Positions 47,705 through 55,112 of a DNA stretch of 57,264 nucleotides are shown in pieces. The position numbers and the translations under genes were made by a program. A model generated the notes under the pieces. That model saw nothing but the letters and a program-made list of their open reading frames with translations. It made no database searches and had not been told where the DNA came from. This stretch comes from a virus, in the IMG/VR virus record IMGVR_UViG_3300037248_000259, positions 1-57,264 of that record. One strand, written 5' to 3'. How positions within the stretch are numbered: the stretch's first letter is position 1; the number at the start of each line of letters is the position of its first letter.

Positions 47705-48495
47705 GATACGTTCCAGTAATAATTTGACGTCTTCCCTCTGTCGACCGCCACGCGAGAAACGCCGAGCCGATCCGCGAACTGGTTCTCCATCACCTGAGCA
47801 ATCTGGTACCGATATGTCGTCTGAAACGCCAACGACGCAGCGCCGAACTTGATCGTGTTCCTGAACGCGCGCGGAATCGCGTCGTAGTCCTCGTTCGTCC
47901 AGATATCAGATGGGATGACATAGGCGTCGAGCTCGATATCGCCGGTCGTCGAGGGCGCCGGGAACATCCAGATTTCACCATCCTCGCCGTCGTTATAGAC
48001 CGACCAGTAATAGGGGTATGACGTGACGAGCGTCGCGTAGGCGCGCCCGTAAGCCTGAAAGTCATCCCATGGAAGCCAGGCTAGAGTTGGCCGAATCGCC
48101 CCGCCCCAATTCACCGAAAGTGCGATCGTGTCGATGACGCGATCGCAGCCCGCATATTCAGCCTGCAGAACCGGGTTGAAAAAGCCGACATATGGATACC
48201 GCTCCTGACCAGGGATCGTCTGCAGCGGGTTCGACGCCGCGCCGTTCACCGTAAAAGCCGAGAAAGCGTTCGGCAGCGAGCCGGGCTGCATGCCGCCCGG
48301 CACGGCGACGCCCGGCTGCGCGCTGGCGCCGAACGCCGACTGGCCGGTCACCAAGCGGCGAATGCAGCCTGAGCGCTGCGCGCACTGGCGGCGCGCCTCA
48401 TTGATCCAGCGCACCACCTGCTTTTCGGGAGTGCCCTGCAAGCTGTAGTCGTGCAGCAGCGCCGAAGTGTCTTGGATATAGTCTGAGAGCGGCAT
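47701..48495 (-). CDS. Head-tail adaptor / tail tubular A-like protein, 264 aa
   Basis: The start MPLSDYIQDTSALLHDYSLQ resembles a common beginning of adaptor proteins of short-tailed phages. Later segments (IRPTLAWLPWDDFQAYGRAY, PRAFRNTIKFGAASLAF) agree with that group. It follows the capsid-region terminator and begins the tail block. The role as a dodecameric adaptor ring below the portal is inferred from family and position. Confidence 0.7.
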   Translation of the reverse strand: MPLSDYIQDTSALLHDYSLQGTPEKQVVRWINEARRQCAQRSGCIRRLVTGQSAFGASAQPGVAVPGGMQPGSLPNAFSAFTVNGAASNPLQTIPGQERYPYVGFFNPVLQAEYAGCDRVIDTIALSVNWGGAIRPTLAWLPWDDFQAYGRAYATLVTSYPYYWSVYNDGEDGEIWMFPAPSTTGDIELDAYVIPSDIWTNEDYDAIPRAFRNTIKFGAASLAFQTTYRYQIAQVMENQFADRLGVSRVAVDRGKTSNYYWNVS

Positions 48496-48504
48496 CGGTT
48501 CCTC

Positions 48505-48540
48505 TCAAAACAAAGGCCGGATGATCCTGTCACCCGGCCT
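48505..48540 (-). terminator. Rho-independent terminator between capsid and tail blocks
   Basis: On the minus strand AGGCCGG and CCGGCCT form a seven-base stem (48514-48540), followed by TTTGTTTTG. This is a good terminator placed after the repeat protein and before the adaptor gene. It may lower tail gene expression relative to the capsid gene. Confidence 0.7.
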
Positions 48541-48566
48541 ATCCAGTCTGGGCCCTGCAAGTCGCG

Positions 48567-49643
48567 TCAGGTGGTCAGAATCTCGCTGACGTCGGCCACG
48601 CCGCCCATCGTGAAGGCGAACGTCGCCGTCTGAGTGATCAGGGCGCCGTTAGTCGTCACCAGGGCCGTCGGCGTCGAAGTATAGATACCGCCGTCGTAGA
48701 ACACGGCGCCGGTCGCCGTCGGGGCGCCGCCAGATTCCGGCATCAGGATGCTGGCTCGCCGCGTCTTCACGAGGTTTTTCTGCGTCGAGACGTTGGTGTA
48801 GGCCGGGGCGGTGGTCGGGAAGGCGTCGAGCCCGGACAGTTCCGAAGGACCGGTGAAGCCGGTGCCGGCCGTCGGCGTGTAGGCGGTGATCGACCAGCAC
48901 ATGATTGCGGTCGCCGCCGCGGAAGACCCGCCGCCGCCGGTGAAAGACAAGGTCGGAACCGAAGTCAGCGGCGTGCCGTGATCGATGCAGAGCACGCCCG
49001 TCACGGTGCCGCTGCCGGTCAGGGACGCAACAGCCGTCGCGCCATAGCCTTGAGCGACGCCATTCACGCCTTCACGCGGATCGTTGACGAAAGAAATGGT
49101 CGGGGGCGACGTGTAGCCTGCGCCCTGATCGACGATCGTCACCGTCGACACCGCGCCGCCCGAGAGCGTGCAATAGCCGGTGGCCGGAATGCCGCCGGAA
49201 GGCGGCGGCGAGAACAGTACGGACGGCGGGTAGGTGTAGTTCGAGCCGCCGTTCGAAACGGTGACCGACGTGTTGACCGCGCCGCCGACGATCGCGCGCC
49301 AAATCGAGCTGCCCGCGGAAGCCGTCACGGTCGGAGCCGACGTGTAGCCGGAACCGGCGGTCGTCAACAGGGCGCCGACTGCGCATCCGGTCTGATTGGC
49401 GAACCGGTAGTTGTTGCCGTCGGAATACGTGTAGAACGGCGAAGCGTTGTAGCCGCCGCCGCCGACGTTAACCCAAACCTGCATGATCGGGTCGAATTCC
49501 TGCAGCGAGCAGTATTTGCCCGGCCGCACCAGATACCATTGCGGCGGCGTGATCTGCCAGCACTGGCCTGCCTCAAGCGAAATTCGATTGCTGACAAGAC
49601 CCTTGAGACTCGGGGTTACGCCAGGACCGCCAAAGAGACCCAT
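48567..49643 (-). CDS. Virion protein with G-S-G-Y-T repeats, 358 aa
   Basis: The protein has a conserved-looking start (LFGGPGVTPSLKGLVSNRIS and WVNVGGGGYNASPFYTYSDG) followed by several repeats (LLTTAGSGYTSAPTVTASAG; VTIVDQGAGYTSPPTISFV). The C-terminus is a different beta-rich domain. It lies directly downstream of the major capsid gene, so it may be a head decoration or fibre protein. It shares its repeats with the tail hub protein. Confidence 0.65.
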   Translation of the reverse strand: MGLFGGPGVTPSLKGLVSNRISLEAGQCWQITPPQWYLVRPGKYCSLQEFDPIMQVWVNVGGGGYNASPFYTYSDGNNYRFANQTGCAVGALLTTAGSGYTSAPTVTASAGSSIWRAIVGGAVNTSVTVSNGGSNYTYPPSVLFSPPPSGGIPATGYCTLSGGAVSTVTIVDQGAGYTSPPTISFVNDPREGVNGVAQGYGATAVASLTGSGTVTGVLCIDHGTPLTSVPTLSFTGGGGSSAAATAIMCWSITAYTPTAGTGFTGPSELSGLDAFPTTAPAYTNVSTQKNLVKTRRASILMPESGGAPTATGAVFYDGGIYTSTPTALVTTNGALITQTATFAFTMGGVADVSEILTT

Positions 49644-49655
49644 CTGTCACGCTCC

Positions 49656-50729
49656 TCAGATAACCGCCGGCGCAGTATTCGGTACATTCGGCCAGGCCGC
49701 ACCTTGAATGCCTGTCACTTGAGCTCCCGACGACGGCTTGGCGCAGACGAGATCGGCGCAGGAGATCAGCACCCCGATGTCGGCGATCTGGCCGACCGGA
49801 ATCTGGCTCTCGAACCCGGAGAACGTCATCGGCGCGTATTCCGACATGAACAGGCCGGTGTAGCGCGAGTTGACGATGAACGCCGTGCCGAGCGGGCAGA
49901 ACGGGTCGGGGAAGCAAGGCGTGTCGAGCACCCGGATCGCCCGGAAGCCGGTATTGACCATGTCGTCCTGGCCATAGATCGACCGCGGCTTGGTCGTGTA
50001 CATTTCGAGGCCCTGATAATCGGACATCAGGACCGCCCAATTGGCCGGATTCATGACCATAAAATCAGGCGCTTCGCCGCCGGCTCCGGCCTGGACGCGG
50101 ATCAGCAGCTGCGCGGCGCCGACCCGTGAGGTCGGCTGCGTCGGCACGTTGGCGATCAGCTGACCTTGCCACATCTGATTGCCGGAGCGGGTGATTCCGC
50201 CATAGGACGGAACGTTGGTCCCGTCGTCGTAGGCCATCGCCAGCGAATCCCAGGCTTGCGGGTTGGCGTAATTGTTGGAATAAAGCGCCTGCGCGTAAGC
50301 CTGCTTGATGACGACCGAAGCGTCCGACATCACGGCGCGCAGCTTCGGAATGACCACTTCGGAGGATTGCAGAATCGCTTCCATTCCGAAGAAGCCGATC
50401 GGCACCATGCCGAGCTTGAGGTTGAACTGAGCGTCCTGGATCGCCGCCGCATCGGTCGGCATCGGGAAATCGCCGGCGAACGATCCCCAGCTGAAAGATA
50501 CGAACGGCGAACCTTGAATCGGCACGGTGATCTGGCTTACGCCGCCACGCGCCGCCTTGGCGTTCGCCATGAACGCCGACAACATCGGGTGCGACTGGTA
50601 AACCTGAACATACACTGTTTCGATGAATGCCCTGCGCGTTATCGCCGCTAATTGTGCACCTAAAGCACCCCCAGGAACCAGTCCGTTCCCAGTAATCGGT
50701 CCTACGGGCGATGTCGGAAGCGGCGCCAT
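49656..50729 (-). CDS. Major capsid protein, HK97-fold type, 357 aa
   Basis: Length, position after a scaffold-like gene and sequence pattern fit a major capsid protein: GGVSQITVPIQGSPFVSFSW near the N-arm, a spine helix rich in small residues, and FRAIRVLDTPCFPDPFCPLG, TAFIVNSRYTGLFMSEYAPM in the axial region. The protein probably self-assembles on the internal scaffold encoded next to it. No protease or long N-terminal delta domain is seen. Confidence 0.75.
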   Translation of the reverse strand: MAPLPTSPVGPITGNGLVPGGALGAQLAAITRRAFIETVYVQVYQSHPMLSAFMANAKAARGGVSQITVPIQGSPFVSFSWGSFAGDFPMPTDAAAIQDAQFNLKLGMVPIGFFGMEAILQSSEVVIPKLRAVMSDASVVIKQAYAQALYSNNYANPQAWDSLAMAYDDGTNVPSYGGITRSGNQMWQGQLIANVPTQPTSRVGAAQLLIRVQAGAGGEAPDFMVMNPANWAVLMSDYQGLEMYTTKPRSIYGQDDMVNTGFRAIRVLDTPCFPDPFCPLGTAFIVNSRYTGLFMSEYAPMTFSGFESQIPVGQIADIGVLISCADLVCAKPSSGAQVTGIQGAAWPNVPNTAPAVI

Positions 50730-50739
50730 TTATCTTCCC

Positions 50740-51369
50740 TCAGTAGCCAAAATTGATACGCGCCAAGGGCTCGCCCATGACTTCCGCATAGTAGTCTCGA
50801 GCCGTCGACGGGTTGAGCGCCTTGGCGCACTCCGCATCAAAATACTTCTCGGGATCGCGCCACAGCGACTTCAGGCGATCGCTCGCCGCATCGTTCTGCG
50901 CAAAGTTGACATATTGCGGGCCGACGGTCGGGCCGGGAGACACCGGAGCCGGCATCTCGGAAAGAATGTAAGCGGCGGCAGCGGCCGGGTCCGTGTAATT
51001 TCCGGTCTCCTTCATCCGCGCGATCACCTTGTCGCGCGTCTCGTCGGTGAGGCCGTACTTCTTCACCACGGCGTCAAAAGTCGCCTGGAACGTCTGCTCC
51101 TGCTGTTTCTTGGCGTCGTCTTCGCGCTGCTTGCGATCGGCCTCGCGCTCGGCGGCGAGTTCGTCGAGGCGTTTCTGCAACGCTTCGTTCTGAGCGCGCA
51201 GCGGCGCGATCACCGGCTCAAGCTGATCATCGACGATCGGAACGCCGAACTTCTTGTTGGCGGTGCGGCGCACCTTCGGCCCAACTTCGGCGTCGTTCCA
51301 AAGCTCCTGCACCATGTCATAGGCGCGCTGCATCTGCTCCGGCGATACAGTTTGCGTATTCTCAGCCAC
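50740..51369 (-). CDS. Scaffolding-like protein, 209 aa
   Basis: The GTG start follows AGGACC. The protein is acidic and highly helical (QNEALQKRLDELAAEREADR, KQREDDAKKQQEQTFQATFD) with a basic and aromatic C-terminus (ARDYYAEVMGEPLARINFGY). This layout and its place before the capsid gene fit a scaffold protein that organises capsid assembly and is then lost. Confidence 0.7.
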   Translation of the reverse strand: MAENTQTVSPEQMQRAYDMVQELWNDAEVGPKVRRTANKKFGVPIVDDQLEPVIAPLRAQNEALQKRLDELAAEREADRKQREDDAKKQQEQTFQATFDAVVKKYGLTDETRDKVIARMKETGNYTDPAAAAAYILSEMPAPVSPGPTVGPQYVNFAQNDAASDRLKSLWRDPEKYFDAECAKALNPSTARDYYAEVMGEPLARINFGY

Positions 51370-51371
51370 GG

Positions 51372-51587
51372 TCAGGTCCTGTCATTACGGGCTCGCGAAC
51401 GCTTTGAGCCGCCAGCTTCGGCGTTGCCGCCGGTGTGATTGATCGGTTTCGGACCAATGGACACGCTGCGCGGCATGCCGGACGGCCGCGCGCCGTAGCC
51501 AAGGTTATCAAAGTCGACGTATTCCATCAGACCCTTGTCGCCCTCACGGGGGACGTCGTTGTCATACGCCTTGGGAAATCGGCTCAT
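51372..51587 (-). CDS. Small capsid-region protein, 71 aa
   Basis: Starting at MSRFPKAYDNDVPREGDKG, the protein is Gly/Asn-rich and ends basic (GGSKRSRARNDRT). It lies between two other small proteins and the scaffold gene. It may be a decoration or minor head protein. No family is recognised. Confidence 0.55.
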   Translation of the reverse strand: MSRFPKAYDNDVPREGDKGLMEYVDFDNLGYGARPSGMPRSVSIGPKPINHTGGNAEAGGSKRSRARNDRT

Positions 51588-51597
51588 AATCGTCTCC

Positions 51598-51972
51598 TCA
51601 GGCCGCCATCCGGGGCGGCATCGGCGGATAAGCTTGCTGCGGTTGCGGCGGAGCGCCGCCGCCGGCGAGGGCGGCAGGCGTCGCCTGCGTTTGCTGCTGG
51701 CGCGCAGCGAGCGCAAGCTGTTGAATGAGAGCGGCCGGATCATTGGCTCCGGCGACCTGCCCGACCTGCTTGGAAAGATCGGCCACTGCTTTGACGACTG
51801 CGCCGTGCAATTCAGACCCGAGCGGCAACATTGGGAGGGCTTTTTGAAGCGCTTCAAGCCCCATGCGCACAAGGTTGGTCCCCTGCGCGCCAGCTCCGGC
51901 CATCGCGGAAGGCTGCGCGGCCGGGCCAATTCCGCCGGGAGGACCTGCGGGTTGCGGCAGGGGACCGTCCAA
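51598..51972 (-). CDS. Small Pro/Ala-rich head-region protein, 124 aa
   Basis: The frame begins with a TTG just after a 12-codon leader ORF. The product is Pro/Gly-rich at both ends (MDGPLPQPAGPPGGIGPAA; GGGAPPQPQQAYPPMPPRMA) and helical in the middle (LVRMGLEALQKALPMLPLG). No family is recognised; it may be a minor head component. Confidence 0.5.
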   Translation of the reverse strand: MDGPLPQPAGPPGGIGPAAQPSAMAGAGAQGTNLVRMGLEALQKALPMLPLGSELHGAVVKAVADLSKQVGQVAGANDPAALIQQLALAARQQQTQATPAALAGGGAPPQPQQAYPPMPPRMAA

Positions 51973-51974
51973 GA

Positions 51975-52013
51975 CTACTTCCGACGCGATTTGCGAGAAT
52001 GCTTGCGGCGCAT
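51975..52013 (-). CDS. 12-aa basic leader peptide
   Basis: An AAAAGGAG site is well spaced before an ATG that encodes MRRKHSRKSRRK and then stops. The next gene starts two bases downstream with a TTG. It is the first start after the late promoter and could couple translation, or be a very small basic DNA-associated peptide. Confidence 0.4.
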   Translation of the reverse strand: MRRKHSRKSRRK

Positions 52014-52065
52014 GGTGGGCTCCTTTTGTTCGAACGGGAGAGCAATCCCAATCCCGGACAGCGCC

Positions 52066-52095
52066 ACATTAGACTTTTTTTGGAACAACTGTCAA
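52066..52095 (-). promoter_or_regulatory. Candidate late promoter for the capsid operon
   Basis: The minus strand has TTGACA (52095-52090), an 18-base spacer containing an A-run, and TAATGT (three of six -10 matches). It is the only such signal between the portal and the leftward late genes. A phage activator might be needed, since the -10 is weak. Confidence 0.45.
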
Positions 52096-52127
52096 TCTTA
52101 GGCCCCATATCTAGCGGCTGACCGACT

Positions 52128-53891
52128 ATGCAGATACCAAAACAGCGAATTGCACAGTTCACCCGCGACGTCGTCGACCAGTGCAACGCCAGCCGCCAAA
52201 GCCGTCTCAACCAGTACACTCTCTACGGCAATTACGCGCTGAGCGGTTCGGAACGCCCCGACATGGGCGCCATATATAATAAGACGTACGCCTACCTCGA
52301 CGACCTTGAAAGCCTGCTTTATTCACCGGTCGGCCTGCGCTTCCACATTTCCGATCCGGACCGCCCGACCATCCGCGACGAAGCGATGGGCCGCGCCGCC
52401 GCCGCCAAGCTTCGCCAATATGCTCGCTCGAACGACACCGACACCCGCATTTCACAGGCTGTCTGGTGGAGCCTAGTCAAGGGCAAGGCGTTCCTGAAAG
52501 CCAATCATCAGCGCCACAAATTCGGCTCCGATCTCGTGCAGCCGGAAAGCCTTGGCGTACGGCACGAAAATCACGTCACGCTCGACGAAAACATGGAAGC
52601 ATTCTGCCACTCCTACTTTATCTCGTTCGAGCAATTCGCTCGCCTAATATGGAACAGGAGCGACAAAGACAAACTGTTGAGACAGGCTCGCAATTTCGTA
52701 AATACGATCGAAATCGGCGCCCAGCACGGCGCCGATCGCCAGGTCGTCACCGGCGGGCTCTACCCATTCCAGCCAGCCGGGTCGGGCACCCCAAACCGGA
52801 CGTCCGGCATCGTCGACTGGATGGGCCTGCCGCGGCCGATCCTCGCCTCGAAAGTGCAAGCCAACCTGATCGAAATGCACGAGGCCTGGGTCTGGAACGA
52901 CGAACAGGAAGACTGGACTACGCTGCAGCTGATCGGCGACAACCTGCTGATCCTGGGCCAAGAGCAGCTGATGAACGCCTTCGCCTATGATACGCAGACC
53001 AAAATTTCGACTCCGGAATTGAAAGGCAAGCATCCGTTTCTGGAATTTTGCGCCAATCCGATCGCCGACTATTTCTGGGGACGCTCGGAAGTCGTCAACG
53101 TCGCCCTGCTGCAAGAGGCGATCAACACCCGCATCATCGGCATCAACAAAATCCTGCGCCTGCAGGAAGACCCGACCACCCGCTTCATCGGCTCGACCGG
53201 CGTCAACCAGCAGACGCTCTCGCGCTACCGCAAACCGGGCGGCTATTGGACCGACAGCAATCCGAACGCCAAGGTCGAAAAAGACCAGATCCAGCTACCG
53301 CCCGATCTCGCCGGCTGGCTGCACGAGCTCGAACGGATGTTCGACGAAATGGGCGGCCTGCCGCCGATCGCCCGCGGTCGCGGCGATTCTGGAGTGCGCA
53401 GCGGCAGCCACGCCGAGACCCTGGTGCGGATGTTCTCGCCGCGGTTCAAGGATCGCGCGCTGCTGATCGAACGCGACGTCGAAGCGCTCGGCGCTGTCTT
53501 TCTTGATATGGCGAAAGCACACGTGGACAAGAAACTAATCGCCTGGATTCCCGCCAACGCGGCGCCACTCGAAGGCGAAAAACCCGATCCGCTGATCGTC
53601 CCGCCGGCCCCCGGCTTCGTCGCGCTGCCATTCCAATTCAGCGACCTGGACGACGACGCCGTGGTGACGATCGACTCCCACTCCTCCTCACCAGCCTTTT
53701 CGGCGGAAGCCAAGCAGCTCGTCTTCGACCTGCTCAAGATCGGCGCCATGGCGGCCGAAGACGTCGTCCAGAAAGTCGACATCGACGATCCGGAAGGATT
53801 GGTGGCCGGCATTCAACGCCGCGCCATCGCCCGTCAAAAAATGGAGCAGGAAGCGCTTGCGCTCAAGGCGCAAACGCATTCCAAGAAATGA
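52128..53891 (+). CDS. Portal protein, 587 aa, transcribed opposite to its neighbours
   Basis: The sequence fits a portal protein of short-tailed phages: YSPVGLRFHISDPDRPTIR near residue 70, later VNVALLQEAINTRIIGINKI, then FDEMGGLPPIARGRGDSGVR, and SHAETLVRMFSPRFKDRALL. It should form the ring through which DNA is packaged by the terminase. Unlike terminase and capsid genes on either side, it is on the plus strand and alone. The ATG has no clear ribosome-binding site and an in-frame stop lies three codons upstream. It ends with a Lys-rich tail (LKAQTHSKK). Confidence 0.8.
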   Translation: MQIPKQRIAQFTRDVVDQCNASRQSRLNQYTLYGNYALSGSERPDMGAIYNKTYAYLDDLESLLYSPVGLRFHISDPDRPTIRDEAMGRAAAAKLRQYARSNDTDTRISQAVWWSLVKGKAFLKANHQRHKFGSDLVQPESLGVRHENHVTLDENMEAFCHSYFISFEQFARLIWNRSDKDKLLRQARNFVNTIEIGAQHGADRQVVTGGLYPFQPAGSGTPNRTSGIVDWMGLPRPILASKVQANLIEMHEAWVWNDEQEDWTTLQLIGDNLLILGQEQLMNAFAYDTQTKISTPELKGKHPFLEFCANPIADYFWGRSEVVNVALLQEAINTRIIGINKILRLQEDPTTRFIGSTGVNQQTLSRYRKPGGYWTDSNPNAKVEKDQIQLPPDLAGWLHELERMFDEMGGLPPIARGRGDSGVRSGSHAETLVRMFSPRFKDRALLIERDVEALGAVFLDMAKAHVDKKLIAWIPANAAPLEGEKPDPLIVPPAPGFVALPFQFSDLDDDAVVTIDSHSSSPAFSAEAKQLVFDLLKIGAMAAEDVVQKVDIDDPEGLVAGIQRRAIARQKMEQEALALKAQTHSKK

Positions 53892-53899
53892 CGGCTTGC

Positions 53900-54012
53900 G
53901 AGGTTTCACGGGGGCTGATGACATTCCGCGCTAGGTAAAACCCGAACCTCGCCTTGTAGCGCCTTGCACGCTCGCCCGTTGCCGCCGCGGATGCGGGTGG
54001 AGTACTACCCGC
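53900..54012 (+). terminator. Possible terminator region after the portal gene
   Basis: GAGGTT (53900-53905) pairs with AACCTC (53945-53950) around a wide loop, and a second hairpin GCGGGT/ACCCGC with an eight-base loop lies at 53993-54012. Neither is followed by a strong T-run. This short convergent region separates portal and terminase-block transcripts. Confidence 0.35.
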
Positions 54013-54032
54013 GCGAACTTGCTTCGCCCATC

Positions 54033-54608
54033 TTATTTTAGTTTCTCGGTTCGAACTAAACGCAGCGCCGGCTCGCCTTGCTGCTGCGGCAAGATCGCTT
54101 TCGGATTGAGCGCCATCTGCTTGAACGCGCCGGCCATGGCGCGACGTCCGAGCATATCCATCCGGTTCTTGAACCGCGGGCCGGCCATGCGCGCAACCTC
54201 GGAGCCGGAGAAGAAACTGTCGGCGGCGCGCTGCTGCGCGGCCGGCAGTTTCGGAGCCGCGATCTCGCCCTCGCGGATGTTGTCACGAAGATCAGTAAGT
54301 CCATGATCTTTCATGACTATCTGCGCCGTCTGATCGACCGCCTTGACGATCGGTTTGTCGCCGATATGGGCTGGCGGACGACCTTCTTCGATCATCGCCG
54401 CAACCCGCTCCTGCGCCCGCTCGCGCGCGATTTCTTCGCGCTGAACTTTACACGCGGCGTCGGGACAAGACGGCGGCTTGCGGCCGGGCTTAGTTGTCAC
54501 GCGACTATATTCGTTGCCGCATAGATTGCAGCGAAAGTGCTCGCGATAACGACGCGGCTGCAAGTAGCCGTCCGGCTCGAGATAATCAGTTGCAGTGTGA
54601 TCTTCCAT
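54033..54608 (-). CDS. Zinc-binding-like protein of the terminase block, 191 aa
   Basis: After MEDHTATDYLEPDGYLQPRR comes a four-cysteine motif (FRCNLCGNEYSRV ... PPSCPDAACKVQ), likely a zinc finger. A helical domain follows (IARERAQERVAAMIEEGRPP), and the C-terminus is basic and helical. It may bind DNA and could act as a packaging accessory or small-terminase substitute; this is inferred from its place next to terL. The start overlaps the previous gene by TGATG. Confidence 0.6.
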   Translation of the reverse strand: MEDHTATDYLEPDGYLQPRRYREHFRCNLCGNEYSRVTTKPGRKPPSCPDAACKVQREEIARERAQERVAAMIEEGRPPAHIGDKPIVKAVDQTAQIVMKDHGLTDLRDNIREGEIAAPKLPAAQQRAADSFFSGSEVARMAGPRFKNRMDMLGRRAMAGAFKQMALNPKAILPQQQGEPALRLVRTEKLK

Positions 54609-54826
54609 CAACTGGACTCCGATTTAATGTTGCCGGATTGTACGCCGTAAAATCTATTCGCGAAGTCACCATAAAACTGCTGCGGAGGAAAAAACGCCGA
54701 CGCGATCATCGACTTGGCGATCGTCTCCAGGGCTTTCATCTGTCGCCATGCAATGAACGCCACGAAGTCGTCCTGCCCCCGATAATCGCGTTTTTCCTTC
54801 ATGAAGTCGTCGAGCTGTTCGGTCAT
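54608..54826 (-). CDS. Hypothetical protein, 72 aa
   Basis: Starting at MTEQLDDFMKEKRDYRGQDD, the protein is helical with an aromatic C-terminus (FPPQQFYGDFANRFYGVQS). It lies between the terminase-adjacent gene and the zinc protein gene. No family is recognised. Confidence 0.6.
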   Translation of the reverse strand: MTEQLDDFMKEKRDYRGQDDFVAFIAWRQMKALETIAKSMIASAFFPPQQFYGDFANRFYGVQSGNIKSESS

Positions 54827-54839
54827 TACGCTCTCCCTC

Positions 54840-55112
54840 TTACAAACCCTGCCGCGTCGGCCGCCACTCGACCGGCTCGAATTCGATCGGCGACCGGTTG
54901 CCGAGCAGACGACAGTCGGTCCAAAACGATCGCGCAACCCACATCCGCTTCGCCGCGTCGCGCATCCGCGTATTGACCCATCGAACCCGCGTCCAATCGC
55001 GATTCGGCGCGCGCACTTCAATGATCTCACCATTTTTCGGAGCGGTATCCATTGTGCGCCGTTCCGAAACGTCGTTAATCGGCGGCGGAGCCTGCACTGC
55101 TGCTTTAGCCAT
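54840..55112 (-). CDS. Small terminase-associated hypothetical protein, 90 aa
   Basis: The ATG overlaps the terminase stop (TGATG). The product has a mostly strand-rich body (TAPKNGEIIEVRAPNRDW, SFWTDCRLLGNRSPIEFEPV) ending WRPTRQGL. It resembles small proteins often found directly after terL in phages, without known function. Confidence 0.6.
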   Translation of the reverse strand: MAKAAVQAPPPINDVSERRTMDTAPKNGEIIEVRAPNRDWTRVRWVNTRMRDAAKRMWVARSFWTDCRLLGNRSPIEFEPVEWRPTRQGL

